NCBI GenBank assembly: GCA_902475865.1
Contig: CABSBK010000034.1
Span: 1-8,388, forward strand
Origin: an uncultured Collinsella sp.
GTDB lineage: Bacteria; Actinomycetota; Coriobacteriia; Coriobacteriales; Coriobacteriaceae
DNA: 8,388 bases
Reading direction: 5' to 3'
Both the position numbers and the translations under genes were made by a program. Positions 1-7,222 of this stretch are shown one piece after another (position 1 is the stretch's first letter; every line of letters starts with the position of its first letter). Below the pieces are notes generated by a model. The model saw nothing but the letters and a program-made list of their open reading frames with translations. It did no database searches and had not been told where the DNA came from.

Positions 1-1709
<1,709 letters not shown>

Positions 1710-1727
1710 TCAGAGATTCTGACGAGA

Positions 1728-2021
1728 CTAGGCCTCGACGACAGCGTAGATGTCGTCGGCGCGCATCAGCAGATACTTCTCACCGTCAACCTTGACCTCG
1801 TTGCCACCGAACTTGCCGTAGATGACAACGTCGCCGACCTGAACGTCCATGGGGATGCGCTCACCCTTGTCGTTGACCTTGCCGGCGCCAACGGCAACGA
1901 TGGTGCCGCGCTGCGGCTTCTCCTGAGCGTTGCTGGCGATATACAGACCAGAAGCGGTCTTCTGCTCGGCCTCGTCGGGCTTGACCAGGACGCGATCTGC
2001 AAGCGGCTTCAAAGACGACAT
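1728..2021 (-). CDS. groES: Co-chaperonin GroES (10 kDa)
   Basis: Encodes the 97-residue lid of the GroEL chamber, acting as a cytosolic heptamer. It starts MSSLKPLADRVLVKPDEAE, the family signature near the N-terminus, and continues with the mobile loop (about 17-36), then GTIVAVGAGK (39-48), GDVVIYGKFGG (63-73) and the C-terminal YLLMRADDIYAVVEA. Length matches the usual 94-100 residues. The hydrophobic tripeptide of the mobile loop that docks on GroEL reads Leu-Tyr-Ile within SGLYIAS, where E. coli has Ile-Val-Leu. The start at 2021 is chosen because a full AAAGGAGG (2037-2030) lies eight bases upstream. A longer in-frame reading from 2054 adds only twelve non-conserved residues and would place that ribosome binding site inside the gene. 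It is the first gene of the groESL operon, with groEL following after 96 bases. No CIRCE or HspR-type operator was recognised upstream. Confidence 0.98.
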   Translation of the reverse strand: MSSLKPLADRVLVKPDEAEQKTASGLYIASNAQEKPQRGTIVAVGAGKVNDKGERIPMDVQVGDVVIYGKFGGNEVKVDGEKYLLMRADDIYAVVEA

Positions 2022-2044
2022 GCTTGTTTCCTCCTTTGTGGGCT

Positions 2045-2061
2045 GCGCGGTCATGCCGCGC
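2045..2061 (-). promoter_or_regulatory. GC hairpin in the groES 5' leader
   Basis: GCGCGG and CCGCGC form a perfect all-GC 6-bp stem with a five-base loop. The stem ends seven bases before the groES ribosome binding site and does not sequester it. The stem is followed on the plus strand by a 10-bp palindrome (2062-2071, GGGTTAACCC) and a short T run. A role in stabilising the 5' end of the operon mRNA is plausible. The leader has no CCTCC-like stretch that would make it an obvious RNA thermometer. Confidence 0.35.
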
Positions 2062-2113
2062 GGGTTAACCCTTTTTGTTTGCGTACGCGTTGAATGGTAC
2101 CCACGAATGGCGG

Positions 2114-2148
2114 GTTATACAACACGGAGTCAAAAAATCTTATTTTTT
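2114..2148 (-). promoter_or_regulatory. Probable groESL promoter region, exact elements unresolved
   Basis: On the minus strand an AT-rich stretch resembling an UP element (AAAAAAT repeated in inverse around a three-base centre, 2132-2148) runs into TTGACT (2133-2128), a 5/6 match to a -35 box. TATAAC (2119-2114) is a 5/6 match to a -10 box. The two are only eight bases apart, so they cannot serve one ordinary sigma-70-type promoter. Either one is used with a poor partner or two promoters overlap. A start just downstream of TATAAC would give a leader of about 85 bases. Confidence 0.35.
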
Positions 2149-2220
2149 TGCACTTAGATTTTCTGAATGCCGGGAGCCAGGTTGACTAATTCGGGCCCGG
2201 TATTCAGAAAAGTCAGTGCA
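2149..2220. repeat. Large imperfect palindrome upstream of groES
   Basis: A 16-bp inner stem pairs 2159-2174 (TTTTCTGAATGCCGGG) with 2196-2211 (CCCGGTATTCAGAAAA). There is one non-Watson-Crick position, G2169 opposite T2201, and a 21-base loop. After a small internal loop the arms resume with TGCACT (2149-2154) and AGTGCA (2215-2220). No T run follows on either strand, so it is not a standard terminator. It sits directly upstream of the AT-rich groESL promoter region. It may be an operator, a structured RNA or an extragenic palindromic repeat. Outer arms contain GCACT but lack the spacing and sequence of CIRCE. Confidence 0.75.
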
Positions 2221-2283
2221 GCAAAATGGCGATGCGGATGGAATGCACAAGATAGGGGCACGTTGTTGGGACGCGCTCTTTTA

Positions 2284-2350
2284 AGTTGCGGTGGAATAGT
2301 TCCTGTTTTTGGGCTTGAAGGCCGATTTTAGGGACTATTTCACCGCAACT
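2284..2350. repeat. Large imperfect palindrome downstream of the amidohydrolase gene
   Basis: Two 21-base arms, 2284-2304 (begins AGTTGCGGTGGAATAGT) and 2330-2350 (ends ATTTCACCGCAACT), pair at all 21 positions if two G-U pairs (2294:2340 and 2301:2333) are allowed. The 25-base loop contains a small inner stem (2312-2315 with 2320-2323). It begins 18 bases beyond the stop codon of the minus-strand amidohydrolase gene. No T tract follows on either strand, so a classical terminator is unlikely, although it could protect a 3' end. Its form suits a dispersed extragenic palindrome or MITE-like unit; I cannot test the copy number. The bases between it and the first palindrome (2221-2283) show nothing I can name. 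Confidence 0.75.
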
Positions 2351-2368
2351 GAGGGGTGGGATGTGGGG

Positions 2369-4006
2369 TTAGCGCTCGTAGATTAAGTTACCTGCCAGGT
2401 AGGTGGCCTGAACCTTGGTGGCTTGCAGCTCTTGGGGGTCGATGGTGAGCGGGTTTTGGTCCAGGACTACCAGGTCGGCGTATTTGCCGGGTTCCAGGCT
2501 GCCGAGGTTTTGCTCGTCGCCCGCTGCGTACGCGCTGCCCAGGGTGTAGTTGCGCAGAGCCGTTGCTGCATCGATGCGCTCGCTCGGCAGCCAGCCGCCC
2601 TCGGGCCAGTGGCTTTTGGGGTCCTGGCGCGTGATAGCCGTGTAGAGCACGTTCATGCTGGTAACGGGCGTGATAGGGCTGTCGGTACCGAAGGCTTGGC
2701 GAATGCCGCGCTGCTTATAGGTCGCAAACGGCCACATGATGCGGCTGCGCTCCAAGCCCAGGTCGCGCTCCGGGCCACCCGGGTCGAGCGTGATGTGGCA
2801 AGGCTGGCTCGAGGCAATAACGTTGAGCTTGCGCAGACGATCGATGTCCTGAGGCAGCAAATTCTCCAGATGCTCGAGTGTGTTATGGCCGTGCTGGGGC
2901 AGGCCGTACAGGTCGGCGGCCTCCTCGAAGATATCCAGCGCGGCATGAATCGCACCGTCGCCGATAACGTGGATGCGCACGGTGTGGCCACGCTCGGCTG
3001 CCGCCAGAACCAACTTGCGCATGCGCTCGACAGGAACCGTCAGACGGCCCTGGTCGCCCGGGAAGCGCGGATTGGTATAGGGCTCGGTGAGATATGCCGT
3101 GTGTTCGCTCGACACGCCGTCGAAGAACTGCTTAAAACCCGGCGCCGAAAGCAGCGCGTTGTTCGCATAACGTACCTGAAGCTCTTCCAGACGCGACTGG
3201 TCATCCAGCAGCGTGGGGAACAGATGGGCACGAATGCCCAGCTTGCCGGTCGTCTGCAGTTTGTCGTAGACATCGTCGCGGATAAAATCGCAGCCCGGCA
3301 TGGGCATGAGCGACATATCGCAGATCGAGGTGATGCCCTGCTCGGCCATACGCCTCATTTGATCGACGTAAGCGCTTGCGATGCGATCTTCGCCCAGCCA
3401 CTCAAGGCAGCGCGGCAGCAGCTGCATGGCAGCCGCTTCGTGAGCAATGCCCGTGAGCTCGCCATTTGCATCCTTGTCGTAGCTGCCGCCCGCTGGCGGC
3501 TCGCTGTCGCGCGTAACGCCGAGCGCCTCGAGTGCGCGGCTGTTGAGCCAAAGCGTGTGCCCGTCGCCCGAATACATAACGCAGGGACGATCGGGGAATG
3601 CCGCATCGAGCGACGCCTTGGTAGGAGGCTCGGGCGGGTCCCAACGGTAGTCGCGCCAGCCCTGCGTCACAACCCAAGCGTCGTCGGGCAGGTCCTGGGA
3701 AAACTCGAGCGCGTGCTGCACCAGCGCCACCTCGGACGTGCCCATATCCATGAGCATGTATGGCGAGGAGCCGACCGAGGTATGGAAGAAGTGCAGATGA
3801 GCGTCATGGAAACCGGGGCAGACAAACTGCTCGCCGTAGTCGAGAACCGGCGTGGCGGCGGGAGCGGCGGCGATCACGTCATCGGGCGCACCGACTGCGA
3901 CGATACGGTCACCTGCGATGGCAATCGCCAGCTCGCGGGCGGTATCGATGCCGTCTTGCGCGGTAAAGACGTTCTTGGAGCGGATAATCCGATCGATATG
4001 TTGCAT
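2369..4006 (-). CDS. YtcJ-type metal-dependent amidohydrolase (amidohydrolase 3 family)
   Basis: Encodes a 545-residue cytosolic enzyme of the amidohydrolase superfamily, resembling YtcJ and N-substituted formamide deformylase. These hydrolyse C-N bonds with bound metal; the substrate here is unknown. A short N-terminal beta domain is followed by PGFHDAHLH with metal ligands His70 and His72. Then come KQFFDG with Lys292, RIHVIGD with His346, LEHL with His379 and GTDSP with catalytic Asp442. The C-terminal LGSLEPGKYADLVVLDQNP closes the beta sandwich. Length matches the family (about 530-560). I choose the ATG at 4006 (MQHIDRII) because GGGGA (4016-4012) stands five bases upstream. In-frame ATGs at 4012 and 4018 would add two or four residues and lack a good ribosome site. 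It has no signal peptide. It diverges from the M20 enzyme gene across a 167-base shared control region. A palindrome follows its stop. All expected metal ligands are present. Confidence 0.9.
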   Translation of the reverse strand: MQHIDRIIRSKNVFTAQDGIDTARELAIAIAGDRIVAVGAPDDVIAAAPAATPVLDYGEQFVCPGFHDAHLHFFHTSVGSSPYMLMDMGTSEVALVQHALEFSQDLPDDAWVVTQGWRDYRWDPPEPPTKASLDAAFPDRPCVMYSGDGHTLWLNSRALEALGVTRDSEPPAGGSYDKDANGELTGIAHEAAAMQLLPRCLEWLGEDRIASAYVDQMRRMAEQGITSICDMSLMPMPGCDFIRDDVYDKLQTTGKLGIRAHLFPTLLDDQSRLEELQVRYANNALLSAPGFKQFFDGVSSEHTAYLTEPYTNPRFPGDQGRLTVPVERMRKLVLAAAERGHTVRIHVIGDGAIHAALDIFEEAADLYGLPQHGHNTLEHLENLLPQDIDRLRKLNVIASSQPCHITLDPGGPERDLGLERSRIMWPFATYKQRGIRQAFGTDSPITPVTSMNVLYTAITRQDPKSHWPEGGWLPSERIDAATALRNYTLGSAYAAGDEQNLGSLEPGKYADLVVLDQNPLTIDPQELQATKVQATYLAGNLIYER

Positions 4007-4044
4007 GGACATCCCCATCTCTGGCAGAAAATTCAACACCCCCG

Positions 4045-4050
4045 AGTGTA
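4045..4050 (-). promoter_or_regulatory. Possible -10 box for the YtcJ-type amidohydrolase gene
   Basis: TACACT on the minus strand (4050-4045) matches four of six -10 positions and would start transcription about 30 bases before the start codon. No convincing -35 box lies at the right distance; ATTTTG is 17 bases upstream. It is proposed only because the gene is divergent and needs a promoter here. Confidence 0.2.
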
Positions 4051-4071
4051 CTCCCCCGCCTCGGTTACAAA

Positions 4072-4120
4072 ATGCCAAGCGGCAAACGGCAGCTTTGCCA
4101 GGCCAAGTGGCAGGTGGCAT
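4072..4120. promoter_or_regulatory. Nested GCC/GGC dyads, candidate operator between divergent genes
   Basis: Three inverted repeats overlap: ATGCCA (4072-4077) with TGGCAT (4115-4120), GGCAAA (4081-4086) with TTTGCC (4094-4099) around seven bases, and TGCCA (4096-4100) with TGGCA (4108-4112) around seven bases. The last two share the TTGCCA -35 box of the rightward promoter. A bound regulator could therefore block or recruit polymerase. No regulator gene lies nearby in the window, so the binding protein is unknown. Confidence 0.4.
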
Positions 4121-4123
4121 ACT
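4095..4123 (+). promoter_or_regulatory. Promoter for the M20D amidohydrolase gene
   Basis: TTGCCA (4095-4100, 5/6 to the -35 consensus) and CATACT (4118-4123, 4/6 to the -10 consensus) are separated by exactly 17 bases. The predicted start near 4130 gives a leader of about 44 bases carrying TAAGGAG (4157-4163) ten bases before the ATG. Confidence 0.5.
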
Positions 4124-4173
4124 GGAAAGAGCCTGTACGATTTTGCGATAAACCAGTAAGGAGCAAATCGACC

Positions 4174-5637
4174 ATGACGAAGACCAAGGCACAGCAGATT
4201 ATGGCGGCGACCGAGGCTCGCGCGGCTGACGACGTCACCGCAGCCATCCAAGATATCGCCGCCGAGTTTGAACCCTACATCATTAAGCAGCGTCGGCACT
4301 TCCATAAGCACCCGGAGCTGAGCCTCGCCGAAGAGCGCACGACTTCTGACATCGCCAACCAGCTCGACGCCATGAATATCCCCTACGAGCGTCCCCTTAA
4401 GACGGGCCTGGTGGCGACCCTTCGCGGCACCGCGCCCGACGCCTATCGCGAGGACGGCACGCCGCGCCGCCGCATCCTGCTGCGCGCCGACATCGACGCC
4501 CTGCCCGTCACCGAGCAGACCGGCGAGGATTTCTCCAGCGTCAACGAGGGCTGCATGCACGCCTGCGGCCACGACTGCCACATCGCCATGATGCTCGGCA
4601 CGCTGCAGATTCTGCGCCATATGACAGACGACATCCACGGCGAGGTCCGCATCGTCTTCCAGCCCAGTGAGGAAAACGGCCAAGGCGCCAAACTCATGAT
4701 CGGCACGGGCGTGCTCGACGGCGTCGATGGTGCCTACGCCGCGCACATCTGGAGCGAGGTCGACGCCGGCACCGTAAGCTGCGAGCCCGGCCCGCGCATG
4801 GCCAATACCGACTGGTTCCGCATCGATGTCCGCGGTACCTCGTGCCACGGCGCCATGCCCCAGCGCGGCCACGACGCCGTTATGGTTGCCGCCGAGATTG
4901 TCAACGCCCTGCAGACCATCGTCTCGCGCGAGATAAGCCCCTACGAGCCGGCCGTCATCACCGTCGGCGAGCTGCATGGCGGCACCGCGCGCAACGTTAT
5001 CGCCGGCACGGCCTACCTCGCCGGCACGGTGCGCACCTACGGAGATTCAACCCACGAGGAAATGCCGGAACTTATGCGCCGCATCGTGGAGCATACCGCG
5101 GCCGCCTTGGGCGCCGAGGCAGAGCTCACCGACTACACCATCGCCAACTACAAGGTCGAAAACGACGCGGGCTCGAGCGAGCGCTGCCGTCAGGCTGTAA
5201 TTAAGTGTCTGGGTCCCGCCGGTCAAGGCCATTATCGCGGCACGCTTTCGGGCGAGGATTTTTCGGAGTACCTGCGCCGCGTACCGGGCGTGCTCGCCTT
5301 TGTAGGTACGCGCAACCCCAAGATTGGCGCCACGTACGCCCAACATTCCTGCTTTTACAAGATTGATGAGAGCGTGTTGGCAAAGGGCTCCATGGTGGCC
5401 GCCCAGTATGCCATCGACTTTTTGGCCGAGCCCACGCAAGAGGAGCTCGACGGTCCCGCGATCACCGCGGTCGCCGAAACCAACCCCGATCTGGCCGCCA
5501 AGTTACGCTCTGCCAAGGCGACGACCGCCGAGGCTCGCGACGCCATCCATGATGCCCGCACGGCTCGCCATGCCGCAATCAAGGGCATCCACGAAGCCCG
5601 CGCCGCCGCTCGTCACGAGGATAAGCACGACGAGTAG
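4174..5637 (+). CDS. M20D-family metallo-amidohydrolase with extended C-terminal tail
   Basis: Encodes a 487-residue enzyme of the M20D group (hippurate hydrolase, IAA-amino acid hydrolase, AbgB-like), which releases an acyl or aryl group from an amino acid. Motifs in order are RRHFHKHPELS (40-50), LLRADIDALPV (102-112), MHACGHDCH (128-136), QPSEENGQGA (163-172), AAHIW (189-193), GTSCHGAMPQRGHDAV in the dimerisation domain (221-236), GTARNVIAG (270-278) and AQHSCFYKIDE (389-399). Cys131, His133, Glu167, His191 and His391 are the likely metal ligands and Glu166 the catalytic base. Their spacing equals that of plant ILL2 as I remember it. TAAGGAG fixes the start at 4174. About 65 residues after FLAEP (420) are not part of the catalytic fold. 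They are Ala, Arg, His and Lys rich, helical, with a near repeat (IHDARTARH 458-466, IHEARAAARH 472-481). The N-terminus is also about 30 residues longer than usual. No signal peptide is seen. The exact substrate cannot be read from sequence. Confidence 0.93.
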   Translation: MTKTKAQQIMAATEARAADDVTAAIQDIAAEFEPYIIKQRRHFHKHPELSLAEERTTSDIANQLDAMNIPYERPLKTGLVATLRGTAPDAYREDGTPRRRILLRADIDALPVTEQTGEDFSSVNEGCMHACGHDCHIAMMLGTLQILRHMTDDIHGEVRIVFQPSEENGQGAKLMIGTGVLDGVDGAYAAHIWSEVDAGTVSCEPGPRMANTDWFRIDVRGTSCHGAMPQRGHDAVMVAAEIVNALQTIVSREISPYEPAVITVGELHGGTARNVIAGTAYLAGTVRTYGDSTHEEMPELMRRIVEHTAAALGAEAELTDYTIANYKVENDAGSSERCRQAVIKCLGPAGQGHYRGTLSGEDFSEYLRRVPGVLAFVGTRNPKIGATYAQHSCFYKIDESVLAKGSMVAAQYAIDFLAEPTQEELDGPAITAVAETNPDLAAKLRSAKATTAEARDAIHDARTARHAAIKGIHEARAAARHEDKHDE

Positions 5638-5673
5638 TCGTCACACCCATCCATAACAACCTGGCTAAAGCAA

Positions 5674-5709
5674 AGCGGGGGCGGACGTGTCGAAACGTCC
5701 GCCCCCGCT
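5674..5709. terminator. Strong hairpin between convergent genes, likely bidirectional terminator
   Basis: A perfect 15-bp stem (5674-5688 with 5695-5709, starting AGCGGGGGCGGACGT) closes a six-base loop GTCGAA. It lies 36 bases after the stop of the plus-strand M20 gene and 58 bases after the stop of the minus-strand membrane protein gene, where a shared terminator is expected. The T tracts are weak: TTTGCTTT on the minus side and scattered T after the stem on the plus side. Termination may therefore need assistance. Confidence 0.8.
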
Positions 5710-5767
5710 CATCTGTCAAGCGTTATTTCTACCATTTCTACCCCGTCCCCAAATGGCAGGCGGCATG

Positions 5768-7072
5768 CTACTCGTCCTGAGGGTCCTCGTCGGAACTTGA
5801 CTCGGGCGCCGGCTCGGGCGCAGGCGCCGGCTCAGGTGCAGGTGCCGACTCGGGCTCAGGCGCAGGCGCAGGGTCAGGCTCGGGCTCGGGCTCGGGCGCA
5901 GACGCGGTCTCGGGTGCAGGTGCCGACTCAGGCTTGGGCTCGGGCTCAGGCGCGACATCCGGAGCACTGTAACCCGAGGGAGCGGACTTCTTCTCGAAGG
6001 GCAATACAAAGGTCAGGACGTCGTCCTTGTCCTCGTCGGCCCACTCGCTTGCATAACGTGCAACCCAATAGCCAACGGCACGGTGCTTGAGCATCTTGCC
6101 AAAGACCGTAAGAAATACGGTGACAAAAGCGACCAGAACCAGGAACAGCACGAGTGTTATGCCACCGCCGGTAACAATCGCCTCAATACCCGTAGGACGA
6201 TAGTAGTAGCTATACATACCGACAGAGGCAACGGCGCCAAAGACGACCGTCAAGATCCATGTGACAACGTTGGCGACCAGGCCCGTCAAAAACTCGGGAA
6301 GGAACGAAGCGCAGAACAGCTTGGTCTTATTGTTCTTAAAGGCCGCCCAAACCTTATCGAGCGAAAACGCGCTCTCGACGCGACCGGTCACCGCAAAGTG
6401 CATCACGGCAATGTCGGCGAACATCTTAAAGAAGACCCCCAGGACCGCCGTGGCAATCATAGCCAGGACAAGCAGGCCAAGCGAGCCAAACAGCGCAGCC
6501 TCGAGCGCATAAGAGCCGTAATAAGAATACGAGCCCGCGGCGCCAATTACCACGCCCTCCACCAGCGAAAGCACTACACCGATAATGGGAATGGCAGCGA
6601 TAAACTCGAGCACGACCGAAATAACGCTCGAAAAGATTCCGAGACCAAACGACGTGGAACGCATCAACGGACGATCCATGCCGTCATCGATCTTAAGCGA
6701 CAGGTCGCGACCCCACTCGATGCCAAAGCCCGAACCGCACACGCTCGCCACGTAGGCGGCCAAAAAGCCGATGGCAGCTGCAATACCGCCGATAACGGGG
6801 ATGAACAGCACGAGTACCGACACAACACAGATAAGCGCCGGCAAAAAGGCAATCTGGCACACGCGCTGCAGCACGCCCGGAGTCTTGGTCATATCCTCAA
6901 ACGCCTGAGCCACACAGCCCTTGGACGCGTTCGCGACAGGTTGAGGAACAAACTGCTGAGGCTGAGGCTGACCCTGAGGGGTGGAAGCTGCAGCACCGAC
7001 ATTGGGGGCACCGCACACACCGCAGAACTTGTCGTTATCGCCCATGGGGGCGCCACACTGCGAACAGAACAT
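5768..7072 (-). CDS. Zinc-ribbon membrane protein, DUF4013-like, with Pro/Glu/Ala tail
   Basis: Function unknown. The 434-residue product starts with a zinc ribbon, MFCSQCGAPM to FCGVCGAPN, whose Cys3, Cys6, Cys17 and Cys20 can bind one zinc. A Gln/Pro-rich linker (about 30-48) follows. The membrane part (about 72-330) has roughly six or seven hydrophobic segments, for example 74-110, 143-180, 195-215, 262-285 and 303-325, with a conserved-looking GFGIEWGRDLS loop. This pattern resembles DUF4013 proteins, an assignment from memory. The end is an acidic low-complexity tail (about 371-434) of Glu-Pro and Ala-Pro units closing with SSSDEDPQDE. The start at 7072 is preferred because GAAGGG (7087-7082) lies nine bases upstream. 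An ATG at 7081 would abut that site. The ribbon and tail are probably both cytosolic, implying an adaptor or regulatory role, but this is inference. It follows a YitT-family gene on the same strand after 150 bases. Confidence 0.85.
   Translation of the reverse strand: MFCSQCGAPMGDNDKFCGVCGAPNVGAAASTPQGQPQPQQFVPQPVANASKGCVAQAFEDMTKTPGVLQRVCQIAFLPALICVVSVLVLFIPVIGGIAAAIGFLAAYVASVCGSGFGIEWGRDLSLKIDDGMDRPLMRSTSFGLGIFSSVISVVLEFIAAIPIIGVVLSLVEGVVIGAAGSYSYYGSYALEAALFGSLGLLVLAMIATAVLGVFFKMFADIAVMHFAVTGRVESAFSLDKVWAAFKNNKTKLFCASFLPEFLTGLVANVVTWILTVVFGAVASVGMYSYYYRPTGIEAIVTGGGITLVLFLVLVAFVTVFLTVFGKMLKHRAVGYWVARYASEWADEDKDDVLTFVLPFEKKSAPSGYSAPDVAPEPEPKPESAPAPETASAPEPEPEPDPAPAPEPESAPAPEPAPAPEPAPESSSDEDPQDE
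5835..5929 (-). repeat. Direct repeat in the Pro/Ala/Glu tail coding region
   Basis: GGTGCAGGTGCCGACTC occurs exactly at 5835-5851 and again at 5913-5929 on the plus strand, 78 bases (26 codons) apart. In the coding frame both copies specify Glu-Ser-Ala-Pro-Ala-Pro (residues 382-387 and 408-413). The surrounding DNA is built of related hexamers, so tail length may vary by slippage or recombination in multiples of three bases. Confidence 0.7.
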
Positions 7073-7153
7073 CGAAATCATCCCTTCGTATCTAGAGCGA
7101 ATCACCTGGATCGCAAACGATGTCTTTGGCATCATTATCACCCAATGTGAGGA

Positions 7154-7178
7154 CAAATACTCTTAGATGACGTATTTG
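7154..7178. promoter_or_regulatory. 7-bp inverted repeat upstream of the zinc-ribbon gene
   Basis: CAAATAC (7154-7160) and GTATTTG (7172-7178) form a perfect dyad around eleven bases. It lies 82 bases before the zinc-ribbon start codon and 45 bases past the YitT stop. The half-site spacing of 18 bases centre to centre is close to two helical turns, as expected for a dimeric repressor, but no protein can be named. A chance repeat is possible. Confidence 0.3.
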
Positions 7179-7222
7179 CAACGCGCGAGGCGCTTTTCGA
7201 TTGTTTGATGAGTGTGTCCGCG

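Noticed and set aside
2062..2081. GGGTTAACCC followed by a T run as a plus-strand terminator
   Set aside because: The palindrome has no room for a loop and no plus-strand gene ends upstream; it lies in the groES leader.
2149..2220. Outer TGCACT/AGTGCA arms as a CIRCE operator
   Set aside because: CIRCE needs TTAGCACTC and GAGTGCTAA separated by nine bases; here the arms are 60 bases apart and differ in sequence.
2423..4159. 578-codon open frame on the plus strand opposite the YtcJ-type gene
   Set aside because: Antisense shadow of an enzyme with all its catalytic motifs; low-complexity composition and no recognisable domain.
4007..4192. N-terminal extension of the YtcJ-type protein to an upstream ATG near 4192
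   Set aside because: The added residues are not conserved-looking and would run through the divergent promoter; MQHIDRII with GGGGA upstream is a better start.
4033..4977. 314-codon minus-strand frame across the divergent region and the M20 gene
   Set aside because: It overlaps the well-supported M20 gene and promoter region and resembles no family.
6083..7150. Plus-strand open frames opposite the zinc-ribbon gene, and a similar one at 7205-8290 opposite the YitT gene
   Set aside because: Both are rich in Arg, His, Asp and Asn, as expected from reading membrane protein codons backwards, and have no start signals.
7182..7197. GCGC-GAG-GCGC followed by TTTT as a terminator after the YitT gene
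   Set aside because: The stem has only four pairs and the T run is on the strand opposite to the gene that would need it.
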